A stretch of DNA of 64,000 bases from Cerrena zonata (GCA_038087015.1 JASBNA010000052.1:124001-188000), one strand, 5' to 3'. Shown: positions 26,822-37,604, numbered from the stretch's first letter. A program made the numbers and translations. The notes: generated by a model not told the origin, from the sequence alone.

Positions 26822-28732
26822 TTAATTACGTTTTAATTTTTTTTGGAAGAATCTAATGATCGCATCCTCATCGTAGTCATTGAGAACAACGGTTGACTCT
26901 TTCCCTTCTTGAGCCTTAACACCTTCATCATGATCATGGCTTTGGTCTAAAGATTGAACGGATTCTAATTTATGGTCTCTTAAAAAGAAGGCAAAGCAAA
27001 GCAATGGAACACATAAAACTAAGCCAATAAGACATAAGATTTTTTGGGTTTTAGCATAAGCTAAAACAACAGGAATTCTTTCTTTAGTACCCCAAGTGTA
27101 CTTAACAATATACTCATAAGGTTTACTATAAGCTTCAAGAGCTAAGCTGGTATCTACACCAGCTTTAGTCATTTCCTCTATTATGTAACCATACATTTTT
27201 TGAGTCCAAACAGCACCAGAAACACTAGCACCAAAAGCACTACCAATATTATAGGCAGCTAAATATAACGAGATGATAACAGCAGTAAACTCGTGATTGG
27301 TATTAGCAGAAATAGAAACTTGGGTGGTATAAGTGAAAAGAGCAGCACCGAATCCCAGTAAACATTCACTGAAAATCAAGATGTTTTTAAAATATTCATG
27401 ACGAATACCATCATTAGATCCTCTGGTATAGTATAAGAGACCAGAAGAGATGAACCAGACACAAACACCAGCTATAATGAAACCCTTAGTTCTTCTGAAT
27501 AAAGCAATAGCGATACCAGTGATTGGACCAGCAATGACAGATACAAAAGAGTATAAGGAAGTGATTCTAGTGGAAGCTTTAGGAGAAGTATTTAAACCAA
27601 CCATCAACACAGCATACATATAATCATTTGGCATGTACCAAATGAAATTAATCATTACAGCAATACATAAAGCTGCCCAAACCCCACGATCCTTGATTAA
27701 TTTATAAGGAACTATTGGATAATTAGTTCCTTTAGCTTCCCATAAGACAAAGAAAGGAATAAGAACAAAACCAATAACTAAAGGAGCAATAGTAGAGGCT
27801 TTTTTCCAAGTAGCTTGAGCCCCACCGGCTAAAGTGAAAGGAACCAAGATAAAACCAAAGATGCAAATAACAAAAAGAAGACCGATAGCATCAATTTCTT
27901 TCAAAACGTCAAAGATAATATTGTTTTTCCAAGAGATCCATTTTGATTTTGAAGATTCTTTTTCTTCTCTATGAACCAATTCCCATTCTGGAGTTTTTCT
28001 AGCTTTCAACAACATATGAATATAGCAACAAACCAAAGGAATACAACTTAATGGGAAAATAAAGGCAAAGATACCAATACCATAACTCCATCCATGAGAA
28101 TTGTATAAACCAACTTGAACATCACCAGATACCCAAGTATTAATAATAAATGGAGTTGCAGGAATGAACGAAAGAGCCATTCTCCAATTCAAATTAGAAG
28201 TATCAGCAATAGTAACTTGCAATAAAAGCATAATACCAGTATAACCAATTTGATATATACAAGCACCAGCAGCAAATTTTTGAACATCATAAGCTTGAGA
28301 TTCAACAATAGTACCAACAACATAAAAAAGAATAGACACAAGAATCAATTCTAATCTACCAATTCTATCAGCCAATCTAGCATAACATGGCTGGGCAGCA
28401 GCAGCTACAACAGCTCTAACAAGAGTGACAGTGGAAAGCAAAGAATGTTGCGCATAGGAAGAAGTAGCATAAGATTGGAAGGTATATCTAATGGTACCAT
28501 CAAGAGAGTAAACGTATGCACAAATGAAAACGCTGACATAAAGTATGAATTTCAAGAGAAAACTGTCATATTGATCAGCTAAAATTTCAACTTTTCTGAT
28601 ACCAAAAGACTTAGCAGTTGAATGAACAACAGTTGCATTTGGGTTCACTTTCAACTCTTCACTGAAAGTTTCAGCTTCGTGATTCCCCTTTTCCTGATAT
28701 TGGCTTGAATTAGAGTCACTTACTTGAGACAT
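26822..28732 (-). CDS. SIT1: Siderophore-iron transporter, ARN/SIT1 family (MFS)
   Basis: Proton-coupled uptake of ferric siderophores across the plasma membrane or endosome. 636 aa with 14 predicted membrane segments. MFS signs include CYARLADRIGRLELILVS (the MFS loop 2-3 motif) and, upstream, SLDGTIRYTFQSYATSSYAQHS, which is characteristic of the siderophore group. The N- and C-terminal tails are hydrophilic; the C-terminus ends FFQKKLKRN. The upstream region is unusually long (1.2 kb) and has at least three AGATAA words (28927, 29223 reversed, 29413) that could bind the GATA-type iron repressor Sfu1. The exact siderophore cannot be read from sequence. Confidence 0.95.
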   Translation of the reverse strand: MSQVSDSNSSQYQEKGNHEAETFSEELKVNPNATVVHSTAKSFGIRKVEILADQYDSFLLKFILYVSVFICAYVYSLDGTIRYTFQSYATSSYAQHSLLSTVTLVRAVVAAAAQPCYARLADRIGRLELILVSILFYVVGTIVESQAYDVQKFAAGACIYQIGYTGIMLLLQVTIADTSNLNWRMALSFIPATPFIINTWVSGDVQVGLYNSHGWSYGIGIFAFIFPLSCIPLVCCYIHMLLKARKTPEWELVHREEKESSKSKWISWKNNIIFDVLKEIDAIGLLFVICIFGFILVPFTLAGGAQATWKKASTIAPLVIGFVLIPFFVLWEAKGTNYPIVPYKLIKDRGVWAALCIAVMINFIWYMPNDYMYAVLMVGLNTSPKASTRITSLYSFVSVIAGPITGIAIALFRRTKGFIIAGVCVWFISSGLLYYTRGSNDGIRHEYFKNILIFSECLLGFGAALFTYTTQVSISANTNHEFTAVIISLYLAAYNIGSAFGASVSGAVWTQKMYGYIIEEMTKAGVDTSLALEAYSKPYEYIVKYTWGTKERIPVVLAYAKTQKILCLIGLVLCVPLLCFAFFLRDHKLESVQSLDQSHDHDEGVKAQEGKESTVVLNDYDEDAIIRFFQKKLKRN

Positions 28733-29939
28733 GATTTATCGATACTGAATAAATTCAATTGATATTTGAGAAGACTTTTCCTTCTTATTTATACTACAAT
28801 CCTCCCTGAACTGCATCTTCCTTTGGCATTACTTTTCTTGACATCATTTCAAAAGAAATTCCTTGTTCACTTACCGGTTTGTTCTAAAAGTTGGCAATTA
28901 CGAACCAATCTCTTTGTTGATCAAATAGATAAAAATCCGCTAACAAAACAAAAAAAAAACAAAAAAAACAAAAAAAAAAAGAAAAAAAAAAGAAAAAACA
29001 TGTTTTTCTGCATAATTGGAAAATGCCTTACTTCATTTTAAGCCAATTCACCTTAACTGATGGATAAAACTTCAGTCCAAGCCTTACTAAGTGGCCCATA
29101 TTTCGCCTTTGACGGTTACTTGTTACATGAACAATTCACAAAATAAGTAGTTGTTACGAAAATAGTTACCAAAAAAAGAAAATTTCCTAACCATTAGCAG
29201 TACTAAGTTGATGCCATGCATTTTATCTCATCACTTGAAGCATTAGAGAGCTCAGAATATCCAATGACAGTCAAAGAAATGTAGCCTCCTTCACTGCAAT
29301 TGTCATTCTAATATTCGACTCTCCTTTGCCCTTTTCTTGTTCTTCCTTATGCAAAATCATCTGGTGAAGTTTTTTTATTTTTTTTTTAAATTTTCCAATT
29401 TACTGATGAATCAGATAACCGTTTCTCGGAGTTTGTTCAACTTTAATTTAACTGGAAACTCCCGCTTGTTTTACTCCCAAATAGCCCTTAGCCAGGGCTT
29501 TGTGGTGGGTCTTTCCGGATCTTCGTAAGTCGATATACTTCTGGCCTTTTTTGTAGGTTAGCAGAAACGATGGTAAAAAATATTTTCAAACGGTGTTCGG
29601 CATCTTTTTACAGGAAAGCCAGTACAAAAACAAATCTAAAGTTTGGTTCTGAAGTTGTTAACGTTGCCTTACAAAGTCATTCAAGCTACTTGACATATTG
29701 CGTTGACATATGAATTCATTGTATTTGAATTAGATTAATTTATTGTATTCAGATTGCTTCGTGGGGAAGAAAAGTAATTCCATCCCTTGAAAAACAATAG
29801 CTAAACTAGCCAATCATAGGGCTACTCTATTATTACAGTGGAAAGGCTTTATTATCGTAGAAAATTCTATATTAATATTCTTTTTTCTTTTTAGATCTAA
29901 TTATAAACGTACATCATCATAAATAAAGAGGAAATGTTT
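28733..29939. other. Long intergenic region: SIT1 promoter
   Basis: 1.2 kb between SIT1 (minus) and the CPA2 stop. It has an A-rich/C-interrupted run (AAAAC-type, 28948-28998), AGATAA at 28927-28932 and 29413-29418, TTATCT at 29223-29228, and T runs near 29370-29386. The small open frames at 28766-29041 and 29337-29528 are low-complexity or AT-rich and are not supported. Confidence 0.55.
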
Positions 29940-32900
29940 TTAAACTGGTTTACCTCCAATGAACTCACTCCATCTCTGAACTTCGGCTGGAACGCTTACT
30001 TCGGCTGGAAGAGTATCAAAAGATGGTTTATTGGCAACTTTGTCTTTCAAACATTGAGCGAATAATAATGAAGTATTTGGTTCATTAAATAATGGGATAG
30101 CAAAATCAATTGCATTTCTTCTCATTACATAATCTTCATCTAATAAGTCTTCAGCTCTTGCTTTAGCTAAATTAAAAACCCCACCAACCTTCTTAGCTTG
30201 GAAAATTTCTCTTAATGCTCTTTTATCGGTTTTTGGGAATTCAATAACTTCAACATCTTCGCTAATGTAGTCATTCAAATATTTAGCAACTGGTTCACTT
30301 GCAGTATAGAATTTATAACCTAATCCTGAAATGGTTTTGGCAACATTACCTAATTTATCATTGGTCAAGTCACCTCCGAATAATATACCTGAACCTGGAT
30401 GTGGAACATGGAAGTTCATGGTTGATTGAATTGAAGTCCAGTATGCTTCAACTAAATCATTACCAAAACATGCAATTTCACCAGTTGATGACATTTCAAC
30501 ACCTAAGAATGGATCAGCTCCTGCCAATCTAGTAAATGAAAATTGGGGTACTTTGGTTGCAACATGATTATATTTCTTGTCCATTAAGTTAACCGCAGCT
30601 GGTACATTTTCTTTAATCAATGATTTAACTGCAACTTCAATGAAATTTGTACCCAATACTTTAGAAACAAATGGGAATGAACGAGAAGCTCTAATATTAC
30701 ATTCAATGACTTTTAATTGACACTCTTCATCATTTAATTTCCCATCTTGATCATTCTTAATAATTTGCATATTAAATGGACCGGTAATGTTCCATGCAGA
30801 AGCAACTTTATCAGCAATAACTTTCAATCTATTCATAATAATTGGTGATAAGTTTTGAGGTGGTAAAACTAAAGTAGCATCACCAGAATGAACACCAGCA
30901 TTTTCAACATGTTCAGATACAGCATGAACCAAAACTTCACCTTCATTAGCAACACCATCGATATCAATTTCTTGAGCACCTTGGATAAATTTAGAAATAA
31001 CAACTGGGTGATCTTGAGAAACTTTAGAGGCATTAGATAATTTGGCATCTAACTCAGATTGGTTATTGATAACTGACATAGCAGCACCACTTAAAACATA
31101 CGATGGACGAACTAAAACTGGATATCCAACTTTATTAGCAAAACTTTCAGCTTCTTCAATCGAAGTTAATTCTTTCCATTCAGGTTGATCAACTCCAATA
31201 GAATCTAAGATTTGAGAGAATTTATGACGATCTTCAGCTTTATCAATATCTTCAGGATTAGTACCTAAAACATTACAACCTTCATTTTGTAAGCTTAATG
31301 CAATATTTTGAGGTAATTGACCACCAACACTAACAACAACACCTTGAGCGTTTTCTAATTCATAGATGTCCAAAACTCTTTCTAATGATAATTCTTCAAA
31401 ATATAATCTATCGACTTCATCAAAATCAGTGGAAACAGTTTCTGGATTATAATTAATCATAATAGTTTTATGACCTGATTCACGTAAAGCACGAGCAGCA
31501 GAAACACCACACCAATCAAATTCAACTGATGAACCAATTCTGTAAACACCTGAACCCAAAACCATAGTACCATTTTCGTTGAATTCTAAATCAGAACTAG
31601 TAGCATTATAAGTGGTATATAAGTAATTAGTATTGGCCGGGAATTCAGCAGCTAAGGTATCAATTTTTTTAACAAATGGAGTAATACCTAACGATTTTCT
31701 TACTGATCTAACTTCTAATTCAGCTGATTGAACACTAAGAGCAATCTGTTTATCAGAGAAACCTAATTTTTTAGCACGCATCATTAAATCACTGTTAATT
31801 TTTGATAAGTCACCAACGCTTTCTAATTCTTTATACATATTGACTATGTTCATGATTTTATAAAGGAACCATTTATCGATCTTAGTTAAATCGTGAACTT
31901 GATCAACGGTGTAATTTTCATGTAATAAAGCTTGACCAACAGCTAACCATCTTCTATCAGTTGGATTAGCTAAAGATTCATCCAAATTATCAAATTTGTC
32001 ACCTTGTAAACCAATATAAGATGGATCAATTTGTCTGATAGCTTTTTGGAAAGATTCTTCAAAATTACGACCAATAGCCATAACTTCACCGACGGATTTC
32101 ATTGCTGAACCAATATCTCTTTTAACGTGTTGGAACTTAGATAAATCCCATCTTGGAATCTTAGTAACCATATAATCTAAGGAAGGTTCGAAGTTAGCAG
32201 AGGTAGTTTTAGTAACAGGATTTGGTAATTCAGGTAAAGTATGGCCCAAAGCAATTTTAGCAGCGGTATAAGCTAACGGATAACCGGTTGCTTTAGAGGC
32301 CAAAGCAGAAGAACGGGATAAACGAGCATTGACTTCAATGACTCTGTAATCTAAACCATCAGGTTGTAAAGCATATTGGACGTTACATTCACCAACGACA
32401 CCCAAATGTCTAATAATTTTGATAGCAGCACTTCTTAACATATGATATTCTTCATCAGATAAAGTTTGAGAAGGAGCAACAACAATAGAATCCCCAGTGT
32501 GGATACCTAAAGGATCAAAGTTTTCCATATTACAAACAGTGATACAATTACCAACACGGTCACGAACAACTTCATATTCAACTTCTTTCCAACCTTTCAA
32601 AGATTTTTCAACCAAGATTTGTGGAGCTAAAGATAATGATTGAGCAGCCAAATTTCTCAATTCATTTTCATTGGCAGCAAAACCAGAACCCAAACCACCC
32701 AAAGAGTAAGCGGATCTAACAATAATAGGGTAACCAACATTTTCAGCAGCTTTCAAAGCGTCATCGACAGTTTCAACAGCAATAGATTCAGCAATTGGAA
32801 TATCAATTTCTTTCAACGCTTGAGCGAACAAATCACGATCTTCCGAAGTTTCTAAAGTTTTAATTGGAGTACCCAAGACTTTAACTCCGTATCTTTCGAA

Positions 32901-33407
32901 AACACCCATTTTTTCCAATTTGACACCAACGTTTAAACCAGTTTGACCACCAAAAGTTAATAAAATACCATCTGGTCTTTCTCTTTCTATAATATAAGTA
33001 ATGTATTCAGCAGTAACCGGTAAGTAATAAATTTCATCAGCTAAAGCATGAGAAGTTTGATTAGTAGCAATATTTGGATTAATCAAAATTGACTGTTTGT
33101 TTGCTTCTTTTAAAGCCTTAATAGCTTGAGAACCAGAGTAATCAAATTCACCAGCTTGACCAATTGACAACCCACCAGATCCAATAACCAAAACTTTTGA
33201 AACATCAACCAAATTCTTAGCATTTTCGTCAGTGAATTGTTTCAACAACTCCCCACCAGCGTACACCGGCTGCTCATTCTTCAATGGTATGTTGAAGCTT
33301 GAAAATCTTTTATAATTATTTATAAATCCAGATCTTTTATATTTCAACCCGGTCGAAAACCCAGTCTTAAGCCCACGGCCAACGACTGTCTTCAAATTGC
33401 AAATCAT
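29940..33407 (-). CDS. CPA2: Carbamoyl-phosphate synthase, arginine-specific, large subunit
   Basis: Makes carbamoyl phosphate from bicarbonate, ATP and ammonia supplied by the small subunit Cpa1, for arginine synthesis. 1155 aa. Two ATP-grasp halves are present: VLVIGSGGLSIGQAGEFDYSGSQ starts the first, VLGSGVYRIGSSVEFDWCGV the second, each followed by its own carbamoyl-phosphate-forming site. An allosteric-type C-terminal domain follows. The start at ATG 33407 adds an N-terminal leader (MICNLKTVVGRGLKTGF..., Arg/Lys-rich, no acid for ~40 residues) absent from the cytosolic S. cerevisiae enzyme; it looks like a mitochondrial presequence. Two perfect Gcn4 sites lie upstream. Confidence 0.97.
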   Translation of the reverse strand: MICNLKTVVGRGLKTGFSTGLKYKRSGFINNYKRFSSFNIPLKNEQPVYAGGELLKQFTDENAKNLVDVSKVLVIGSGGLSIGQAGEFDYSGSQAIKALKEANKQSILINPNIATNQTSHALADEIYYLPVTAEYITYIIERERPDGILLTFGGQTGLNVGVKLEKMGVFERYGVKVLGTPIKTLETSEDRDLFAQALKEIDIPIAESIAVETVDDALKAAENVGYPIIVRSAYSLGGLGSGFAANENELRNLAAQSLSLAPQILVEKSLKGWKEVEYEVVRDRVGNCITVCNMENFDPLGIHTGDSIVVAPSQTLSDEEYHMLRSAAIKIIRHLGVVGECNVQYALQPDGLDYRVIEVNARLSRSSALASKATGYPLAYTAAKIALGHTLPELPNPVTKTTSANFEPSLDYMVTKIPRWDLSKFQHVKRDIGSAMKSVGEVMAIGRNFEESFQKAIRQIDPSYIGLQGDKFDNLDESLANPTDRRWLAVGQALLHENYTVDQVHDLTKIDKWFLYKIMNIVNMYKELESVGDLSKINSDLMMRAKKLGFSDKQIALSVQSAELEVRSVRKSLGITPFVKKIDTLAAEFPANTNYLYTTYNATSSDLEFNENGTMVLGSGVYRIGSSVEFDWCGVSAARALRESGHKTIMINYNPETVSTDFDEVDRLYFEELSLERVLDIYELENAQGVVVSVGGQLPQNIALSLQNEGCNVLGTNPEDIDKAEDRHKFSQILDSIGVDQPEWKELTSIEEAESFANKVGYPVLVRPSYVLSGAAMSVINNQSELDAKLSNASKVSQDHPVVISKFIQGAQEIDIDGVANEGEVLVHAVSEHVENAGVHSGDATLVLPPQNLSPIIMNRLKVIADKVASAWNITGPFNMQIIKNDQDGKLNDEECQLKVIECNIRASRSFPFVSKVLGTNFIEVAVKSLIKENVPAAVNLMDKKYNHVATKVPQFSFTRLAGADPFLGVEMSSTGEIACFGNDLVEAYWTSIQSTMNFHVPHPGSGILFGGDLTNDKLGNVAKTISGLGYKFYTASEPVAKYLNDYISEDVEVIEFPKTDKRALREIFQAKKVGGVFNLAKARAEDLLDEDYVMRRNAIDFAIPLFNEPNTSLLFAQCLKDKVANKPSFDTLPAEVSVPAEVQRWSEFIGGKPV

Positions 33408-33566
33408 CTTCACAAAAACCAGCTTCTTCTCGAGACAGACTGTCTAACAAGACCAATTTATTGAATCTAAGAAAAGAAAAAAGAAAAAAAGAACAACTGA
33501 AAAATTTTTTTTTTCACCAATATATATAAGGTCAAGTTGAAAATTTTCAAATTGGGTAATTGCAAT

Positions 33567-33573
33567 GACTCAG
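33567..33573. promoter_or_regulatory. Gcn4-type site (TGACTCA) upstream of CPA2
   Basis: A perfect general amino-acid-control site 160 bp before the CPA2 ATG. CPA2 is a known Gcn4 target in yeasts. Confidence 0.75.
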
Positions 33574-33729
33574 TAGCGCGGTCCGTTATCAGAAAAAAGT
33601 TACCCGCAAATTGCTCCAAAATGTTTCTCATCTCGAGTTTTTTGTGATTTTTTTCAACTTCGGTCACTGGGTTTGCATCTTAATATTGGAATTCAACCAA
33701 TAATATCCAGAGTAAGCCTTGTGAGCTGG

Positions 33730-33736
33730 TGACTCA
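33730..33736. promoter_or_regulatory. Second Gcn4-type site (TGACTCA) upstream of CPA2
   Basis: Perfect TGACTCA, 323 bp before the CPA2 ATG and about 410 bp before GPI19. With the site at 33567 it makes a Gcn4 pair. Confidence 0.7.
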
Positions 33737-34146
33737 AGCCATAGTGTCACTGAGGATCTCCTCTAGTTCTTTGTCTGGGGGAGGAGGGAAAGCTGACAGT
33801 TATTCAAGAAATTTTGTCCCATTTTTCGCAGAAACTGTGGAAATGTAGTATTGAATGGAGGCCTACTTGATAACTACGAATTACATTTGGCTTTCACGGG
33901 CCTGTGATTCAAGTCGGTTTGGATCGGAGTAGCCTTGGCTTGATTTGGGAATACATCAAAGTGCTTTTGGCTGTAGTTTGATTGTTTGCAGCACTTTGGC
34001 ATCTGACTTTTTTTTTTTTTTTTTTTTTTTTTTCAATTTTTCTTTTAATTGCGTGTCAAAATGTATCGACAAGACGTCAAATAGAACAAGTCAAGAGATT
34101 GATCAAGGGATCGGGCAATTGATCGTATTGAAAGGTAACACTTCTT

Positions 34147-34710
34147 ATGAAGCACGCTCCGTTGTTTTACGAGAATGCCATGCAATCTTTGCGACTGAAT
34201 CTTAACCCCCTGTTGGGCAATTCTAAGTCTTCTACTAACTTGGTAGAAGATTCATTGGCCAGAGAATCGGATGTTACAGTTTCCACCAATATTACCCTGT
34301 ACGCTGAATACAAGGGCTTCTTCATCTATGTGTTGAGTGCACTTGCTCTAGGTTGTTGGATCGGATGGACCTTGATACCAGAAAAGGTGCTTACCGATTA
34401 CTTATCGGTGCATTACTACCCCGATAAATATTGGTCATTTGCAATACCTTCGTTTTCTTTGATTTTAATGGTATATATCTATCTTGCTCTTGCATTATAC
34501 AACACAGAGGTCAAGACCTTGGAAAAAGATGATATAAGAAACTTTGTTGATGAGTTCACTACCCTACCAAGCACCTTTGAAGATGACAAAGCAGCTCAGG
34601 TGAATGAATCGATTGATTATTTGTATAAGGCTCCTAGTGGGGTTTGGGATCTACCAGTAACGTTGGTGAATGATGTGCTATACAATGATTCACATTTAGA
34701 TGAAGAATAA
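34147..34710 (+). CDS. GPI19: GPI-N-acetylglucosaminyltransferase subunit (PIG-P)
   Basis: Subunit of the ER complex that adds GlcNAc to phosphatidylinositol, the first step of GPI-anchor synthesis. 187 aa. Two transmembrane helices (GFFIYVLSALALGCWIGWTL and WSFAIPSFSLILMVYIYLAL) are separated by the loop IPEKVLTDYLSVHYYPDKYW, the typical PIG-P hairpin, followed by ALYNTEVKTLEKDDIRNFVDE. The N-terminal ~55 residues are poorly conserved; a second ATG at 34180 gives 176 aa and either may be used. The window also encodes several GPI-anchored proteins, which depend on this pathway. Confidence 0.92.
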   Translation: MKHAPLFYENAMQSLRLNLNPLLGNSKSSTNLVEDSLARESDVTVSTNITLYAEYKGFFIYVLSALALGCWIGWTLIPEKVLTDYLSVHYYPDKYWSFAIPSFSLILMVYIYLALALYNTEVKTLEKDDIRNFVDEFTTLPSTFEDDKAAQVNESIDYLYKAPSGVWDLPVTLVNDVLYNDSHLDEE

Positions 34711-34808
34711 CGATACAAAGACCTAACTGACTAACTACGTATTTTTGTTTTAACGAATTATGATTAATGAATACTATTTAAAGTTTCTCTATTAAAACTG
34801 TAGGGGGT

Positions 34809-37604
34809 TTAAACTCCATATACATCGAGGAGACTATGTCTTGATTCTTGATCAATATGACACAAGACTTGAGATTCCCAAACATCTTTACCGAGTAGAT
34901 TCTGATAACTTGAAAGAACTTGAACAAACATTTGTCTTAACTCTTCTGGTGGGTCAATATAAGAAGCGATGCAAATTACGAAAACCGATAAATTCTTCTT
35001 TCCTTGTTGATTAGATAACCCACCAAATCCTTGATCTGGATTTGCACTAATTATATTTAACATACCTTGGAAAGAAGTTTCCTTTTCGTTATTATTTATC
35101 ATATAAAGCATATGTGAACACCATTGGTGAATGAATTCTGAAACTCTTGGTGCAAGGACTTCAGAACCCCCATTAATCCCCATTCTACCTAAGCAAATGG
35201 CTGCATTCTCAGAAACTGTTTGTTGAGTATCGGTACTATTTAAAACTGGTATTAATAAATCAACCAAATTGTTCAAAAATGGTTTATAATCTTCATATGG
35301 CAATCTGATAATCATTTCTCCCAAAGCCCAAATTGCATTATTATAAACTGCAAATGAATTGTAAGTTCTATTATTGATCTCATTACCAATACTTATTATT
35401 ATTGGCCTTAAATTAGGTTTAACCGTTGAATCAACGACAAATATAGCTAAATCACCTAATAATGCATACGCAGATTGACGAACATCTTCAGTTGGATCTT
35501 CAAAACATTGCATAACTAATTCCATTAAATCAATGTTATTTTGTTGAATTAATTCACCAGAATGATGAGTGAAACCTTGAATTAATCCATCGATTAAATC
35601 CAATGATGTGATGATGAAATCTTTTTCAGGGGCTTCTATATATGGATCGGTTTGACATTGTTGATCCAATTGTATAGAATTAAATAAAATCTTGATCGAT
35701 CTTTCGTAAACTGGAACAGCAAATGGCAAGAAAAGCTCACCTAAAGTGGCAGCAATAGCAGCCAAACATTCCATTAATGGCCACAATTCAATATTTGAAT
35801 CATCCAATTCTTGCCATTTTTGTAATATTGGAGGCATTAAATAATTAACAAATGATGGATTTGCAGCAAATCTATCATGATCTACTTTCTCCACAAAAGT
35901 TTGAACACAATCATATAAAATAGTCATGTTTTTACGTTGATAGGTTTGGAAACAATGTTGGAAATGTTGTAATAAAGGTTCCAAATAAAATTCAATCAAT
36001 GAAATATCAGATTCTTCAATGTAAGTTGATAAAGCAGACGAAGCAGCTTCTTGAACAACTTTCTTCTTATCCAGAGCACAGCTAACAATTGACTGGAAAG
36101 TAGGTTGAAAGTAATTAGAATAGTGGCCACCCTCATGAGCTTCTTCAGCAACCCAACTAGCAAATCTTGATAAAGTCCAACAAGTAATCTGTCTAACTCT
36201 AGTTTCTTGATCTTGTAATCTATCGACTAAGAATGGAACTAGTGTTGGTAACTTATCACTAGCCAAATCAATACAACTCTTACTAATTGCACCAAATGCA
36301 AGAATGGCAGCTTCACGAACTGGCCATTCAGGAGAAACTATTCTTTCTTGTAATATAGGTAAAGTAACTTGCAAAACTTCAGATGGGAAATCAAGTGAAA
36401 ATATATCTAAAGCAGCAGCAGAACATTTTCTTAAACTCCATTGATCTAATTCACTATCATCGTCATCGTCATCTTCGTCTTCATAATCAGAGTCGGAATC
36501 ATCATCAAAACTCTTGGTTTTTTTAGACCCACCGCCATTACCAGCAGTATGTGCATCTTTTGATTTAGCAGCCTGAGGTTTTATATCTTCATCTTTGTCA
36601 GCAACGTTGGCATCATCATTTTCATCAATCATTTGAATGTAAAAAATTTCCTCCTCTGAATAAACCATTTTTGCTAATAAAATTGGCAAAATGGAGTTCA
36701 ATTTTGGTTTCAAAATATTTTTATCGCTTTCAACTTCAATAGTTGTTGACAATGCCAAAATGAATTCACAGGCTTCTAAAGCAACTTCCTCTTCTGAACC
36801 TTGCATGGCATGTAAGCAAAAATTGATAACTCCATCAATATGAGGTAATAATTTATCAGGTCTAGTTTCTAAAATTGCCAAAAATGCAGTACAAACATTT
36901 TTTCTTACTTCACTAGTATTATCACTAGCTAATTGAAATAGTCTTTGCAAAAAATCATCGATATGAACCAAAAATGATTGGGATTTTGATCTGATAAACT
37001 GATTAATACAATGGACAGCCAAAGCTCTTACTTTCCCACTTGATTGATCTTCAGCTAACTTTAAGAAATTGACCATCATGAAGTTGAGAGGTCTTTCACC
37101 ATTATATTCTTGATCTAAAGATGATGTACTATCTTCACAAATTTTTGATAATGCACCCATTGCAGCTTCGTGCACGGTAGTATTAACCTCTTGAGATTGA
37201 GTTAATTGAATTAATTGGGGTAAAACTTGTGGCCATTTGGAAAGTCCATAAATCGAAAATAAAGAAGTTATAACATTACCGGTGATGTTTCTGACCATGA
37301 TTTCATTATCAAGTAAACCTTTCAATATACTATCCATTAAATAACTTCTATCTTTATCAGTAGTTGCATATTGGCTTCTTAAAATGCTATTCTTCAAATT
37401 AATACCTGCAGCAGCTCTGACATCCGATTTAGCAGAATGATCAGATACAAGAAGTTCACAAAGGTAATTTTCAATCTCTGGTTGTAATCTTGCTTCGGCC
37501 AATGCATCGTTAGCTTCCGATCTTTCTTTATTGTTTGATGACAAAGTTGCACTAAAGATGTGTTTCAATTGCTCAAGAGCATGAGGATCCGCAGACAAAG
37601 ACAT
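34809..37604 (-). CDS. KAP104: Transportin / karyopherin beta-2
   Basis: Nuclear import receptor for mRNA-binding proteins (Nab2, Hrp1) with PY-type signals; binds Ran-GTP. 931 aa from the ATG at 37604. HEAT repeats run along the whole length. The repeat-8 acidic loop is clear near residues 360-385 (DDDSDSDYEDEDDDDDDSEL). LYDCVQTFVEKV...YLMPPILQKWQELDD...LWPLMECLAAIAATLG matches transportin rather than Kap123 or Kap95. The C-terminus ends LLDVYGV. It is tandem with BUD14 upstream. Confidence 0.93.
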   Translation of the reverse strand: MSLSADPHALEQLKHIFSATLSSNNKERSEANDALAEARLQPEIENYLCELLVSDHSAKSDVRAAAGINLKNSILRSQYATTDKDRSYLMDSILKGLLDNEIMVRNITGNVITSLFSIYGLSKWPQVLPQLIQLTQSQEVNTTVHEAAMGALSKICEDSTSSLDQEYNGERPLNFMMVNFLKLAEDQSSGKVRALAVHCINQFIRSKSQSFLVHIDDFLQRLFQLASDNTSEVRKNVCTAFLAILETRPDKLLPHIDGVINFCLHAMQGSEEEVALEACEFILALSTTIEVESDKNILKPKLNSILPILLAKMVYSEEEIFYIQMIDENDDANVADKDEDIKPQAAKSKDAHTAGNGGGSKKTKSFDDDSDSDYEDEDDDDDDSELDQWSLRKCSAAALDIFSLDFPSEVLQVTLPILQERIVSPEWPVREAAILAFGAISKSCIDLASDKLPTLVPFLVDRLQDQETRVRQITCWTLSRFASWVAEEAHEGGHYSNYFQPTFQSIVSCALDKKKVVQEAASSALSTYIEESDISLIEFYLEPLLQHFQHCFQTYQRKNMTILYDCVQTFVEKVDHDRFAANPSFVNYLMPPILQKWQELDDSNIELWPLMECLAAIAATLGELFLPFAVPVYERSIKILFNSIQLDQQCQTDPYIEAPEKDFIITSLDLIDGLIQGFTHHSGELIQQNNIDLMELVMQCFEDPTEDVRQSAYALLGDLAIFVVDSTVKPNLRPIIISIGNEINNRTYNSFAVYNNAIWALGEMIIRLPYEDYKPFLNNLVDLLIPVLNSTDTQQTVSENAAICLGRMGINGGSEVLAPRVSEFIHQWCSHMLYMINNNEKETSFQGMLNIISANPDQGFGGLSNQQGKKNLSVFVICIASYIDPPEELRQMFVQVLSSYQNLLGKDVWESQVLCHIDQESRHSLLDVYGV

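Larger units (their letters stand above)
33408..34146. other. Intergenic: divergent CPA2 / GPI19 promoter
   Basis: 739 bp. Holds two Gcn4 sites and a long T tract at about 34009-34033 near GPI19. An open frame from 33945 reads through the T tract as a Phe run and is an artefact. Confidence 0.65.

Noticed and set aside
28766..29041. 91-aa ORF in the SIT1 promoter
   Set aside because: Ends in a Lys/Asn run from an A-rich repeat; no support.
33945..34205. 86-aa ORF before GPI19
   Set aside because: Encodes a Phe run from the T tract and overlaps the GPI19 start in another frame.
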